Below the pieces are notes generated by a model, which did not search any database, was not told the origin of the DNA, and saw nothing but the letters and a program-made list of their open reading frames with translations. Position numbers and translations under genes: made by a program. A stretch of DNA of 64,000 nt from Clostridium sporogenes (lineage in GTDB: Bacteria > Bacillota > Clostridia > Clostridiales > Clostridiaceae), in the NCBI RefSeq assembly GCF_001020205.1, contig NZ_CP011663.1, positions 3,844,001-3,908,000 of the forward strand, read 5' to 3'. Every line of letters begins with the position of its first letter. Position 1 is the stretch's first letter. Shown one piece after another: positions 6,221 through 16,342 of the stretch.

Positions 6221-7563
6221 GCGGTCTGTGGGAACATATCTACCGCTTGTACTTCTTTAGTTTCATAGCCTAATTCACTTAATATACCTAAATCTCTAGC
6301 TAAAGTTCCTGTATCACAGGATACATATACTATTCTTTTAGGTTTTGTAGCTGCTATAGCTTCCAATAAGCTTTTTTCACAGCCTTTTCTTGGTGGATCT
6401 ACTACTACCACATCTGCTTTTATACCTTTATTTATTAAATCTGGTATAATTTCTTCTGATTTTCCTACAAAAAATTCTGCATTATCTATCTTATTTTCTT
6501 TCGCATTATCCTTTGCGTTGTCTATAGCCTCCTTTATTATTTCTACTCCGTATACTTTTTTAGCTTTTTGTGATAAAAATAAGGATATAGTTCCTGTGCC
6601 ACAATAAGCATCAAATACTATTTCTTCTCCTTTTAGATCTGCAAATTCCAAGGCCTTTTTATACAATACTTCTGTTTGTATAGGGTTTACCTGAAAAAAT
6701 GATAATGGAGATATATTAAATTTAAATTTATCTATATAGTCAGTTATGGTATCTTTTCCCCATAATGTAATACACTTTTCTCCTAAAATTACATTAGTTT
6801 TTTTAGAATTTACATTTTGTATTATACTTTTCATATTAGGTAGTTCCTTTATTACTTCATCTATTAATTCTTCTTTGTGAGGTATCTCCTTTTCTTTATT
6901 AGTTATAATAACTAACATAAGTTCTTTATTTTTAAAGGCTTTCCTTACCATTATATGCCTTATAAATCCTTTTCCTATTTCTTCATTGTAGGCAGATATA
7001 TTATATTTTCCCATCCAATTTCTTATTATTTGTATAATTTTATCTGCTTGTTCATCTTGTATAAAACATTCTTTTACATCTGCTACTTCATGAGTTCTTG
7101 GTCTATAAAATCCTATTTTTATTTCACCTTTTTCAAATCTTACAGGCATTTGAATTTTATTTCTATATCTGTAAGGGTTTACCATGCCAATAGTATCCTC
7201 TATTTTTATTTTATCTATATCTAGTTTACCTATTCTTTCTAGTGAATCTATGACTCTTCGCTTTTTAAACTCTAATTGAGCTTTATAATTATAGTGTTGA
7301 ACTTGACATCCACCACACTGCTTATATATAGGACATACAGATTCTACTCTATTTTCTGATGCTTTATTTAATTTTATAATCTTTCCAAAGGCAAAGTTTT
7401 TATTTACTTTAACTATTCTTGTTAATGCACTTTCTCCTTCCATGGCTCCTGGAATAAATACTGTAAAATCATCAATTTTACTTACTCCCTCTCCTTCAAA
7501 TCCAGTGCCTATTATATCTAAATTGTATTCTTTATTTTTTTCTACAGGTATATTTCTTTTCAT
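6178..7563 (-). CDS. rlmD: 23S rRNA (uracil-5-)-methyltransferase RlmD (RumA/TrmA family)
   Basis: 461 residues from the ATG at 7563, which has a GGAGAGAT Shine-Dalgarno; an earlier in-frame ATG at 7623 lacks one. An N-terminal TRAM-like domain is followed by the Fe-S cysteines C77, C83, C86 (CPIYKQCGGC) and C166 (ECF). The SAM-binding region has DAYCGTGTISLFLSQ, and the catalytic cysteine lies in YVSCDTGTLARDL. The enzyme methylates U to m5U in 23S rRNA. The final residues VECCVLLKKAEK overlap the recombinase remnant, and those after VEC may have been supplied by the integrated element. The first half is core chromosome. Confidence in the family is high; the exact target uridine is not readable. 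Confidence 0.88.
   Translation of the reverse strand: MKRNIPVEKNKEYNLDIIGTGFEGEGVSKIDDFTVFIPGAMEGESALTRIVKVNKNFAFGKIIKLNKASENRVESVCPIYKQCGGCQVQHYNYKAQLEFKKRRVIDSLERIGKLDIDKIKIEDTIGMVNPYRYRNKIQMPVRFEKGEIKIGFYRPRTHEVADVKECFIQDEQADKIIQIIRNWMGKYNISAYNEEIGKGFIRHIMVRKAFKNKELMLVIITNKEKEIPHKEELIDEVIKELPNMKSIIQNVNSKKTNVILGEKCITLWGKDTITDYIDKFKFNISPLSFFQVNPIQTEVLYKKALEFADLKGEEIVFDAYCGTGTISLFLSQKAKKVYGVEIIKEAIDNAKDNAKENKIDNAEFFVGKSEEIIPDLINKGIKADVVVVDPPRKGCEKSLLEAIAATKPKRIVYVSCDTGTLARDLGILSELGYETKEVQAVDMFPQTAHVECCVLLKKAEK
6208..6216. other. Candidate attachment-site core in the rlmD 3' end
   Basis: GCACTCCAC here is the reverse complement of the rlmD codons GTG GAG TGC (Val-Glu-Cys, in AHVECC). It matches from memory the CACGTGGAGTGCGT core used by streptococcal ICEs that enter the rum gene through serine recombinases. 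The same 9-mer occurs in direct orientation at 370-378. The recombinase ends 4 nt beyond it. Confidence 0.5.
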
Positions 7564-7676
7564 AATATCTCTCCATTTATGTAATTTTATATCATAACAA
7601 AAACACAGGATAAATAGTAACAATTAAACTATCTATCCCTAAGTTTTTTCTAATATATAAATTATAACAATATTTC

Positions 7677-7709
7677 AAAGAAATTTATAATTATTTTATA
7701 AATTTCTTT
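7677..7709. terminator. AT-rich hairpin, possible bidirectional terminator
   Basis: AAAGAAATTTATAA (7677-7690) and TTATAAATTTCTTT (7696-7709) pair perfectly over 14 bp. The hairpin lies about 80 nt past the DUF1540 gene and before rlmD. The T-run is better on the plus strand. Confidence 0.4.
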
Positions 7710-7789
7710 TTATATTTTTTATATACTATTTGTATTTACATTATTTAAAATAAAATTTTATAATTATAATCTATTTTTCAAAATACAGT

Positions 7790-8146
7790 TTATTTTTCCC
7801 TCTCATAGGTTGAACAAATAGTTTCACTACTATTTCTTGTTCTTATCTCATCTCCATTTATCTCTATGGCATCTGCATTACATCTTCTATCATTATTATG
7901 AACACAACTATAAACTTCACAATTAACTTCTGGAACCATGTCATTGCTTTCCTCTGTAAACATGTCATTAAAACCTTCTATTAGATTTGTATTATGAAAT
8001 CTGCTCATAGTTTCGATAGCTCCCTTTGCTGCAAAAGTTTTGCATTGACTATGAGAATTATTATTCTCTACCTCTATAGAATGTGCTGTACAGCGCCCTT
8101 GTAAATTATTTATACAATTTTCAGCACTACAAATCAATTTATCCAT
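7790..8146 (-). CDS. DUF1540 domain-containing cysteine-rich protein
   Basis: 118 residues with an AGGAGGT Shine-Dalgarno 8 nt before the ATG at 8146. Two similar Cys-rich modules are visible: CSAENCINNLQGRCTAHSIEV with a later QCKTF, and CEVYSCVHNNDRRCNADAIEI with a later ICSTYE. This is the DUF1540 repeat, a small metal-binding-like fold common in spore-forming Firmicutes. Modules are separated by an acidic linker of about 35 residues. There is no signal peptide. Function is unknown. It stands alone between rlmD and the aldo/keto reductase. Confidence 0.8.
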   Translation of the reverse strand: MDKLICSAENCINNLQGRCTAHSIEVENNNSHSQCKTFAAKGAIETMSRFHNTNLIEGFNDMFTEESNDMVPEVNCEVYSCVHNNDRRCNADAIEINGDEIRTRNSSETICSTYEREK

Positions 8147-8312
8147 CCTAATTACCTCCTAACAAAAATATATCCTTAGTTTTTGTTAATAGGATTTTTG
8201 TATTCATAATATATAAAATATTTTTATTGTATATATGTCTATGTTAAGAGAATTTTGCAACATAATATATAAAATATTTTATAAAAAAGAATTTTATTAT
8301 AAAAACAAAAAG

Positions 8313-8329
8313 AGCACCATAAAGGTGCT
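8313..8329 (-). terminator. Terminator downstream of the aldo/keto reductase
   Basis: AGCACC (8313-8318) and GGTGCT (8324-8329) form a short GC-containing stem, followed on the minus strand by CTCTTTTTGTTTTTAT. The 330-nt gap 8147-8476 otherwise holds only AT-rich sequence and the start region of the DUF1540 gene. Confidence 0.55.
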
Positions 8330-8476
8330 AAAGAAGATCAGTTGCCTATTATTCCCTATTATTTTATTTTTGACATATATCATATTATTATACAATATAT
8401 TATATAATACTTTCAATAAAAATATTACACTTTTTTAAAATTTTATAAAAATGTTATTTTTATTTTACAATAAACT

Positions 8477-9487
8477 TTATTCTTCAAATTCTAATCTTAC
8501 TCTCTTTAGCATTTCTATTATAGGTAAATCATAAGGGCATCTCTTTTCACAGGCTCCACATTCTATACAATCCTTTGCCCTAGCTTCTAAATTAAAATAT
8601 CTTCCATCTGCCCAATCTGGTAATCCATATCTAACCTTATAAGCTTCTAATACAAATATTCCCGGAATATCTATATTTTTTGTACAAGGAGCACAATATC
8701 CACATCTTCTACAAAATTTTGTTCCTAACTCATTAAATATTTTATCACATTCTATTTTTTCTTCTTCTGTTAAAACTATATCTTCATTACCACATACTGA
8801 ATTTTCCTCTACTTCTTTTAAATTTGCCATACCTGGTATGGCTGTAGTTATATTTTTATTACTTAGTACATACCTTAAAGCTAAAGTTCCATTATTAAGA
8901 GCTCCACCTGCCATAGGTTTCATATCTATTACTCCTATGTTTAACTCCTGTGCTCTTTTAAACAGTTCTTTCCCCTGTCTTTCTACTATATTATAAGGAT
9001 ACATAATAGTTTCAAATTTTCCACTTTCTATAGCTACTTTGAGCACATCTCCACTATGTGATGTAATTCCTATATGACCTATCTTTCCTTCTTCTTTAAG
9101 TTCTTCTAATACTTTATATGCTCCATCTTCACTTAATATTTTGTTGTAATCTTCTAAGGTTTTCACGTTGTGAAATTGATATAAATCTATATAATCTGTT
9201 CTTAAATTTTTAAAACTTGTATTTGTTTCTTTTATCATAGAATTTCTATCTCTAGCCATAGATTTTGTAGCTATAATCCATTTATCTCTTCTTCCATCTA
9301 ATGCATAACCTATATACTCTTCTGAAACTGTATAGAGTCTTGCAGTATCTATAAAATTCATGCCCAGTTCTTCTGCTTTGTGTATAACCTTAGTTGCTTC
9401 TTCACAGGTTATTTTCTGAATAGCTATACCTCCAAAAGCTACAACAGAAACCTGTAACCCAGTATTACCTAACCCCTTATACTTCAT
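8477..9487 (-). CDS. Aldo/keto reductase with C-terminal 4Fe-4S domain
   Basis: 336 residues. The N-terminal 250 form an aldo/keto reductase TIM barrel with the tetrad D47, Y52, K75 and H106 (FIDTARLY, IIATKS, LYQFHN). The C-terminal part carries a ferredoxin-like segment with CRRCGYCAPC and CIECGACEKRCP, enough cysteines for two iron-sulfur clusters. This architecture is a common uncharacterised oxidoreductase of clostridia. The substrate cannot be read from the sequence. It is monocistronic, with a terminator on each side. Confidence 0.85.
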   Translation of the reverse strand: MKYKGLGNTGLQVSVVAFGGIAIQKITCEEATKVIHKAEELGMNFIDTARLYTVSEEYIGYALDGRRDKWIIATKSMARDRNSMIKETNTSFKNLRTDYIDLYQFHNVKTLEDYNKILSEDGAYKVLEELKEEGKIGHIGITSHSGDVLKVAIESGKFETIMYPYNIVERQGKELFKRAQELNIGVIDMKPMAGGALNNGTLALRYVLSNKNITTAIPGMANLKEVEENSVCGNEDIVLTEEEKIECDKIFNELGTKFCRRCGYCAPCTKNIDIPGIFVLEAYKVRYGLPDWADGRYFNLEARAKDCIECGACEKRCPYDLPIIEMLKRVRLEFEE

Positions 9488-9560
9488 TTTTATTCCTCCT
9501 TAATACCTAGTAAAGAAAATTATAGGTTACCTAATACTTTAATGTCAAGAAAATAAAATT

Positions 9561-9604
9561 AAAGAGTCCAAATGGAAAGTTTAATTTTCCCAAATTGACT
9601 CTTT
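9561..9604 (-). terminator. Terminator of the pfkA-pyk operon
   Basis: A long stem pairs AAAGAGTC (9561-9568) with GACTCTTT (9597-9604), continuing through a near-complementary inner part (AAATGGAAA with TTTCCCAAA). It lies 28 nt past the pyk stop. Confidence 0.6.
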
Positions 9605-9632
9605 ATTTTAGTATATAAAATTTTTATTATAT

Positions 9633-11390
9633 TTAAACTATATTAGCTCTTCCGTTGTACACTATTCCTCTTACTGTATCAAGTGTTACATATGTTCCTG
9701 TTTTTAAAACATCCATAGCTCCACCTGCATTACATATGAATGGAATATCTCTTGCTATACATTCTATAGCTAAGTGTGATGTTATTCCACCTTCTTCTGC
9801 TACTATGCCTGACACTCTATCTAGAACAGTCATATATCTTCTATCTAAATTTTTTATTACTAATATATCATCTCTTTCAACTATTTCCTCTGCCTCTGCT
9901 GGGCTTTTTACTATCTTTACATTTCCGTAAGTTGGTCTAGTTCCTGAACCTCTTCCTTGAGATAATATATCTCCTACTATGTGAACCTTTAGCATATTAG
10001 TTGTTCCTGAATAAGATACTGGTATTCCACCTGCTATAACAACTAAATCACCATTTTTGATGTATTCTTCTTCTAAAGATTTACTAACAGATTTCTCTAT
10101 AAGTTCATCTGTAGAATTAAATTTTTCTGTTAATAATGGTACTACCCCCCAATTTAATGCTAATTTTCTAGCCACTACTTCATTTGGTGTTACTGCTATG
10201 ATAGGACATTTGGGTCTATATTTTGATACCATTTTAGCAGTATGTCCGCTTTGTGTTGCTGTAATTATAGCAGTAGCATTTAACTCTGATGCTGTAGTGC
10301 ATGTTGCTAAGCTTATAGCATTAGGAACATTCAATATATGGCTTTCTCTCATTTTGTTTAGTATAGCATCATAATTTAATTTTGCTTCTGCAGTTTTAGC
10401 TATTCTAGACATAGTTCTCGCTGCCTCTACTGGATATTTTCCATTTGCTGATTCTCCACTTAACATTATGGCATCTGTTCCATCAAATATTGCATTGGCT
10501 ATGTCTGAGGCTTCAGCTCTTGTTGGTCTAGGGTTTCTTATCATAGAATCTAACATTTGAGTTGCTGTAATTACAGGCTTACCTGCTTTATTACATTTTT
10601 CTATTATTCTTTTTTGAACTATTGGAACCTCTTCTATAGGAATTTCAACTCCCATATCTCCTCTAGCTACCATTATTCCATCAGAAAATTTTATTATCTC
10701 ATCTATATTATCAACGCCCTCTTCATTTTCTATTTTAGAGATTATTTGTATTTCATTTCCACCATTTTCTTCTAATATTTTTCTTATAGCTAACACATCA
10801 GAGGCTTTTCTTATAAAAGATGCACTTATTAAATCTACTCCTACTTCGCATCCAAATTTTAAATCTTCTATGTCTTTTTCAGTAACTGCTGGAAGTGATA
10901 CTGAGACCCCTGGAACATTTACTCCTTTATGATTTGAAACAGTTCCTGAATTTTTAACTATTGTATGAATTTTATTATCTTCTACTGATTGGACTTCTAA
11001 CTCTACTAGTCCATCATCTATTAATATTTTATTTCCTTTAACTACATCTTTATGTAGTTCATCATAAGTAATAGAACATTTTGTTTCATCACCTATTATG
11101 TCTTCTCCGCAATATATTATAAATTCTGCTCCTTCTTTTAACTCCACTTTATCCACTGAGAAATTGCCTGTTCTTATTTCTGGTCCTTTAGTATCTAACA
11201 TAATAGCTATGTGTCTATTATGTTCTTCTCTTAATTTTTTAATCATCATCATTCTTTCTTTGTGTTCAGGATGTGATCCATGAGAAAAATTATGTCTTGA
11301 TACGCTCATACCCGCTTCTATTAATTTTGATACCACTTCTTCTGTTGAACTTGCAGGACCTATTGTAAATATCATTTTAGTTTTTTGCAT
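9633..11390 (-). CDS. pyk: Pyruvate kinase with PEP-utilizer C-terminal extension
   Basis: 585 residues, the long Bacillus/Clostridium form. It opens with TKMIFTIGPASS and has the pyruvate kinase signature ISKIENEEGVDNIDEII, MVARGDMGVEIP and ATQMLDSMI. Residues from about 500 form the extra swivelling PEP-utilizer domain (EEGGITSHLAIECIARDIP) found in Gram-positive enzymes. It converts PEP and ADP to pyruvate and ATP. It lies 33 nt downstream of pfkA, so the two control points of glycolysis are cotranscribed. Shine-Dalgarno GAGGCG precedes the ATG. Confidence 0.96.
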   Translation of the reverse strand: MQKTKMIFTIGPASSTEEVVSKLIEAGMSVSRHNFSHGSHPEHKERMMMIKKLREEHNRHIAIMLDTKGPEIRTGNFSVDKVELKEGAEFIIYCGEDIIGDETKCSITYDELHKDVVKGNKILIDDGLVELEVQSVEDNKIHTIVKNSGTVSNHKGVNVPGVSVSLPAVTEKDIEDLKFGCEVGVDLISASFIRKASDVLAIRKILEENGGNEIQIISKIENEEGVDNIDEIIKFSDGIMVARGDMGVEIPIEEVPIVQKRIIEKCNKAGKPVITATQMLDSMIRNPRPTRAEASDIANAIFDGTDAIMLSGESANGKYPVEAARTMSRIAKTAEAKLNYDAILNKMRESHILNVPNAISLATCTTASELNATAIITATQSGHTAKMVSKYRPKCPIIAVTPNEVVARKLALNWGVVPLLTEKFNSTDELIEKSVSKSLEEEYIKNGDLVVIAGGIPVSYSGTTNMLKVHIVGDILSQGRGSGTRPTYGNVKIVKSPAEAEEIVERDDILVIKNLDRRYMTVLDRVSGIVAEEGGITSHLAIECIARDIPFICNAGGAMDVLKTGTYVTLDTVRGIVYNGRANIV

Positions 11391-11423
11391 ATAAAACGCC
11401 TCCTCAAAATCTAAACTTTCACA

Positions 11424-12383
11424 TTACTTGGATAAAGTAGTTGCTATGTCATATAGTTCTTGGTCAAAACTTCTCTCTACTGCTAACGCTTCATCTATAT
11501 CCATATCAATTATTTTTCCATTTTTTATACCAACTACTCTTGAAGATTTACCACTAATCAATAATTCCACTGCTTTATAAGCCATTCTTGAAGCTAATAT
11601 TCTATCCATACAAGTTGGACTTCCACCCCTTTGTATATGTCCTAATATTGTAGATCTTGTTTCTATTCCTGTAACTTCTTCTATATATTTTGCTAATTCA
11701 TTAGCTCCTCCAACACCTTCTGCTAATAAGACTAAATTATGCATTTTGCCTTTTAATTTTCCTTGTAATATTTGTTTGCATAGCTTATCTGCATTATACT
11801 CTTTTTCTGGTATTATGATACTTTCTGCTCCACCGGCTACTCCTGTATATAATGCTATATCTCCGCAATTTCTACCCATAACTTCTACTACACTTACTCT
11901 TTCATGAGAAGTAGATGTATCTCTAAGCTTATTTATAGCATCTAAAACTGTATTTATAGATGTATCAAAACCAATTGTATAATCTGTATAAGCTAAATCA
12001 TTATCTATAGTACCTGGTAGTCCAACAGTATTTATTCCTAACTTAGATAATAATTGGGCCCCATGAAAAGAACCGTCTCCACCAATTACAACTAATCCAT
12101 CAATACCAAAGGCTTTTAATATTTTAGCAGCCTTTTCTCTCCCCTGCTCTGTTCTAAATTCTTCACAACGAGCAGTTCTTAATATGGTACCACCTCTTTG
12201 TATTATGTCGGATACACTATGAGTATCCATTTCAAATATTTCTCCATTTATAAGTCCGTTATATCCTCTTTGAATTCCCATTACTTTTAATCCTTTTTCC
12301 AACCCTGTTCTGACTACTGCCCTGATAGCAGCATTCATTCCCGGTGCATCTCCACCACTTGTTAACACAGCTATAGTTTTCAT
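11424..12383 (-). CDS. pfkA: ATP-dependent 6-phosphofructokinase
   Basis: 319 residues, the standard length for the bacterial ATP enzyme. Motifs: LTSGGDAPGMNAAIRAVVR at the ATP site, GGDGSFHGA, the catalytic aspartate in PGTIDNDLAYTD near 124-127, and the C-terminal RGGSPTCMDRILASRMA. Glycine following GGDG is the ATP-type pattern rather than the pyrophosphate type. It phosphorylates fructose 6-phosphate and is the first gene of the pfkA-pyk operon. AGGAGGT precedes the start. The gene before it, dnaE, has its own terminator. Confidence 0.96.
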   Translation of the reverse strand: MKTIAVLTSGGDAPGMNAAIRAVVRTGLEKGLKVMGIQRGYNGLINGEIFEMDTHSVSDIIQRGGTILRTARCEEFRTEQGREKAAKILKAFGIDGLVVIGGDGSFHGAQLLSKLGINTVGLPGTIDNDLAYTDYTIGFDTSINTVLDAINKLRDTSTSHERVSVVEVMGRNCGDIALYTGVAGGAESIIIPEKEYNADKLCKQILQGKLKGKMHNLVLLAEGVGGANELAKYIEEVTGIETRSTILGHIQRGGSPTCMDRILASRMAYKAVELLISGKSSRVVGIKNGKIIDMDIDEALAVERSFDQELYDIATTLSK

Positions 12384-12557
12384 ATGCTAAATACCTCCTA
12401 CGACCGCTGGGACATTTGAAGTCCCACTTATATTATAAACCTAATGATATTCTATTTTGTATATTTTTAATTATAACATAACTTATGGTTTTTTAATATA
12501 TGTTTTTCTTTAACTTCAGTATATTTCAAAAATAGTTACCTATTAAAAATTGATAAA

Positions 12558-12591
12558 AAAATATTAGAAGAAATGCTTCTTCTAATATTTT
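12558..12591 (-). terminator. Terminator of dnaE
   Basis: ATATTAGAAGAA (12561-12572) and TTCTTCTAATAT (12577-12588) form a perfect 12-bp stem flanked by A and T tracts, 35 nt past the dnaE stop. Confidence 0.7.
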
Positions 12592-12625
12592 TCATTTTAT
12601 TTAAAAAATTATGCACAATACTCAA

Positions 12626-15600
12626 TTAAAGTATTTTTACATTATTTTCTCCAAATGTATTTCTTAAATCATCCATCAATTTTATACTTCCATTTACCCA
12701 AAGTTCTCTATCAATTCTAAACTTCTTTCTTTCCTTATTTGCACAAAAATATACAGGCATATTGCCTCTATGTTGTAAAAATATACCCTTTGTTTCTTGT
12801 AGCTTTAACTTTATGTTCTTTTGTTCTTCTACTAATATATATAATTTTTCAGAATTAATTTTTACAAGAGGTTCCATGACTTCACAAATTAATTTTGGCT
12901 GTTCATCCTCCCTTAAACTTACTCTTCCTTTTAATAAAACTACTTCATCTTCATTTATTATACTTCTAGCAATATTAAAAGTTTTAGGGAATACTATAAC
13001 TTCTATACTGGAATATAAATCTTCTAATACTATAAATGCCATCATATCATTATTCCTAGTTAATTTTTTACTTACATGCGTAATCATACCACCTACTATT
13101 ACTTTGTCTCCATCTTTTATACTATTTATAGTATCTACCATATTTCCTTCTAAAGATTCCTTAGAAATAATATCTGATATATGGTGACTTGTTTGAATTT
13201 TTAATGTTTCTTCATATTCTTCTAATGGATGACCAGAAAAATACAATCCTGTCATTTCTTTTTCCATTTGAAGTATATATTTTTTGTCAAACTCCTTTAT
13301 ATTAGGATATTTTATATCCATACTACTTTCTTTATTATCCATAATATCCATAAATAAATTGACCTGGCCTTCTATATTATTTCTTTTTTGCTTTTGTATA
13401 CCATCCATTATTTTTTCAAAAACAGCTAGCATTTTAGAACGATATACATGTAAGCAATCAAAGGCTCCTGCTTTTATTAAACTTTCTACTAACCTTTTAT
13501 TTATAATTGAAGTATCTACTTTATTAAAAAAATCACTTAAATCTGTAAATTTACCCTTTTGTTCTCTAGATAAAACTATATTATCTATACCCTTTTCTCC
13601 TACATTTTTTACTGCAGTTAATCCGAATATTATCCTGTTGTCTTTTACTGCAAAGTTACTATAACTTTCATTTATATTAGGAGCTACTATTTCTATTCCT
13701 AAAATTTCTGCAAAATTAACATAAGAAGATACCTTATCACTATCGCCCTTTACACTATTCAACATAGCTGCTATAAACTCTGTAGGATAATACCTAATCA
13801 AGTAAGCTGTCTGAAAGCCTACTACAGCATAGGCCGCTGCATGAGATTTGTTAAATGCATAGGAAGCAAAGTCCATCATAGAATCAAATAAATTATTAGC
13901 TACTTTTTCATCTATACCATTATTTATGCATCCTTTTACCCCTTCTTCTTTATTACCATATATGAAATTTTTTCTTTCCAGTTCCATTACATCATGTTTT
14001 TTCTTAGACATGGCACGTCTTACCAAATCACTACGTCCCATAGAGTATCCTGCTAAATCCCTAACTATCTGCATAACCTGTTCTTGATAAACTATACAAT
14101 TGTATGTAACAGACAATATAGGTTCTAGTTTCTCTGTTGCATATTCTATATTTAATGGATTGTTTTTATTAGCTATATATCTTGGTATTTCAGCCATAGG
14201 TCCTGGTCTATATAAACTTATTCCTGCTATTATATCCTCTAATGAATCTGGTTTTAACTCTTTCATAAAGGATGTCATTCCCGCAGACTCTAATTGGAAT
14301 ACCCCTACAGTTTTACCTTGTCCTATCATTTTGTAAACTTCTTTATCTTCAAAATCAATAGTATCTAAATCAATATCTATTCCTTTATTTTCTTTTATAA
14401 TTCTTACTGCATCTCTCATAACAGTAAGAGTTCTAAGTCCAAGAAAATCCATCTTTAAAAGTCCTAGTTCTTCCAAAGTACCCATTGTAAATTGTGTTAC
14501 TATACTTTCTTCATTTTTTTGAAGGGGTACATAATTTACTAAGGGTTGTGATGCTATAACTACTCCTGCAGCATGAGTAGATGTATGTCTTGGAAGTCCT
14601 TCTAAAGCCCTTGCCACATCTATTAGCTCTTTAACCCTTTCTTCGTTATCATAGGCCTCTTTTAATTCTGGATTTAACTCCAAAGCTTTATTTATAGTTA
14701 TATTTAAAACAGTAGGTATCATTTTAGCTATTCTGTCTACTTCTGCATAAGGATAATTCATAGCTCTTCCTACGTCTCTTATACAAGCTCTTGCAGCCAT
14801 AGTTCCAAAAGTTATTATTTGTGATACATTTGCTTTCCCATATTTCTCTACCACATAATCTATAACTTCTCCTCGTCTTTCATAACAAAAATCACTATCT
14901 ATATCCGGCATAGATATACGATCGGGATTTAAAAATCTTTCAAATATTAGATTATATTTAATAGGATCAATTTTAGTTATTCCTAAAGTATAAGCTACTA
15001 AAGATCCTGCTGCAGATCCTCTTCCAGGTCCTGTCATTATTCCCTTTTCATTAGCAAATCTTATAAAATCCCATACTATTAAAAAATAATCTACATATCC
15101 CATTTGTTTTATTATGGATAACTCATAATTTAATCTTTCTATTAAATCAAAAGCTTCTTTATTTTCATCTCCATAGGCTAAAACTTCATCCATACTGAAA
15201 GGTTTATTCATAAAATCCTTTAGTACCTCATATCGTGAAAATAGACCTTTAAAACATATTTTTCTTAAATATTCATAAGGCTCTATCCCTTGTTCTAATG
15301 GAAATTTGGGTAATTTTGACTCATGGAAATTATAATCAAAGTTACATTCTTCTGATATCTTAATTGTATTTTCTAAAGCCTCTGGCACATAAGAAAATGT
15401 TTCATACATTTCCTCCGGTGATTTTAAATAAAACTGATCTGATGGATACCTCATTCTATTTTCTTCATCTACAGTTTTACCTGTTTGTATACATAATAAT
15501 ATATCATGAGATTTATAATCTTCTTTTCTTATATAATGGACATCATTTGTAGCTACTAAAGGTATATCTAACTCCTTAGACATTTGCACTAATGTTTCAT

Positions 15601-16183
15601 TAACTTTTAGCTGCTCTTCCATACCATGATATTGAAGCTCTAGATAAAAACCTTCTTTATAAATTTCTTTGTAAATTAATGCTACTTTTTTAGCTTTTTC
15701 TAAGTTTCCTTTTAATATATTAGCTTGAACTTCTCCCCCTAAACATGCACTTAATGCTATTAATCCTTCACTATGATCTTTTAAAAATTCATGATCCACT
15801 CTAGGTTTATAATAGAATCCTTCTACAGATGCCTTTGATACGATCTCCATCAAATTTCTATATCCTATTTCATTTTTCACCAATAATACCAAATGATGTG
15901 TTTCATTTTCTTTATCCTGTTGCTTTATGTACATAGATTTTGCTGCTACATATATTTCACAGCCTATTATAGGCTTTATTCCTTGCTTTATTGCTTCTTT
16001 ATAAAAATCTACACAACCATACATAACGCCATGATCTGTAATAGCAATACTTTTCATACCAAACTCTTTTGCTCTTTTTATAAGGTCTGATATCTTTGCT
16101 GAAGAATCTAACAATGAATATTCTGTATGTTGATGTAAACTTACCCATTCTAGCTCCTTCTCATTAAATTGATTTTTTCCCAT
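12626..16183 (-). CDS. dnaE: DNA polymerase III alpha subunit, DnaE type
   Basis: 1185 residues, full length for DnaE. The N-terminal PHP domain starts at WVSLHQHTEYSLLD (H17, H19). The C-family polymerase core shows GPGRGSAAGSLVAY and the catalytic aspartates in PDIDSDF. The finger region, helix-hairpin-helix and an OB-fold (VIVGGMITHVSKKLTRN) complete the rear. It synthesises DNA at the replication fork; in Firmicutes that also carry PolC, DnaE extends primers on the lagging strand. It precedes pfkA-pyk, an order also seen in Bacillus apart from inserted genes. Confidence 0.95.
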   Translation of the reverse strand: MGKNQFNEKELEWVSLHQHTEYSLLDSSAKISDLIKRAKEFGMKSIAITDHGVMYGCVDFYKEAIKQGIKPIIGCEIYVAAKSMYIKQQDKENETHHLVLLVKNEIGYRNLMEIVSKASVEGFYYKPRVDHEFLKDHSEGLIALSACLGGEVQANILKGNLEKAKKVALIYKEIYKEGFYLELQYHGMEEQLKVNETLVQMSKELDIPLVATNDVHYIRKEDYKSHDILLCIQTGKTVDEENRMRYPSDQFYLKSPEEMYETFSYVPEALENTIKISEECNFDYNFHESKLPKFPLEQGIEPYEYLRKICFKGLFSRYEVLKDFMNKPFSMDEVLAYGDENKEAFDLIERLNYELSIIKQMGYVDYFLIVWDFIRFANEKGIMTGPGRGSAAGSLVAYTLGITKIDPIKYNLIFERFLNPDRISMPDIDSDFCYERRGEVIDYVVEKYGKANVSQIITFGTMAARACIRDVGRAMNYPYAEVDRIAKMIPTVLNITINKALELNPELKEAYDNEERVKELIDVARALEGLPRHTSTHAAGVVIASQPLVNYVPLQKNEESIVTQFTMGTLEELGLLKMDFLGLRTLTVMRDAVRIIKENKGIDIDLDTIDFEDKEVYKMIGQGKTVGVFQLESAGMTSFMKELKPDSLEDIIAGISLYRPGPMAEIPRYIANKNNPLNIEYATEKLEPILSVTYNCIVYQEQVMQIVRDLAGYSMGRSDLVRRAMSKKKHDVMELERKNFIYGNKEEGVKGCINNGIDEKVANNLFDSMMDFASYAFNKSHAAAYAVVGFQTAYLIRYYPTEFIAAMLNSVKGDSDKVSSYVNFAEILGIEIVAPNINESYSNFAVKDNRIIFGLTAVKNVGEKGIDNIVLSREQKGKFTDLSDFFNKVDTSIINKRLVESLIKAGAFDCLHVYRSKMLAVFEKIMDGIQKQKRNNIEGQVNLFMDIMDNKESSMDIKYPNIKEFDKKYILQMEKEMTGLYFSGHPLEEYEETLKIQTSHHISDIISKESLEGNMVDTINSIKDGDKVIVGGMITHVSKKLTRNNDMMAFIVLEDLYSSIEVIVFPKTFNIARSIINEDEVVLLKGRVSLREDEQPKLICEVMEPLVKINSEKLYILVEEQKNIKLKLQETKGIFLQHRGNMPVYFCANKERKKFRIDRELWVNGSIKLMDDLRNTFGENNVKIL

Positions 16184-16280
16184 AGTTAACCTCCTTCCTA
16201 AGGAAATATAAACTCCAAACTGATTTTTCTCTTTGTTATTTTATTATAATCTTAAACTTTGTATAACTCAAACAAAGAGA

Positions 16281-16310
16281 GCGTCTCACAGCAAAATATA
16301 TTCGAGACAC
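16281..16310 (-). terminator. Probable terminator after whiA
   Basis: GCGTCTC (16281-16287) pairs with GAGACAC (16304-16310) including one wobble pair; CTCTTTGTTTG follows on the minus strand. It separates whiA from dnaE. Confidence 0.45.
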
Positions 16311-16342
16311 CCTCCCTTGGAAAATATTATGTTATTTTTATT

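Noticed and set aside
8235..8438. A 67-codon hydrophobic plus-strand reading frame
   Set aside because: It has no ribosome site, is very rich in AT codons, and runs across the hairpin that terminates the aldo/keto reductase transcript.
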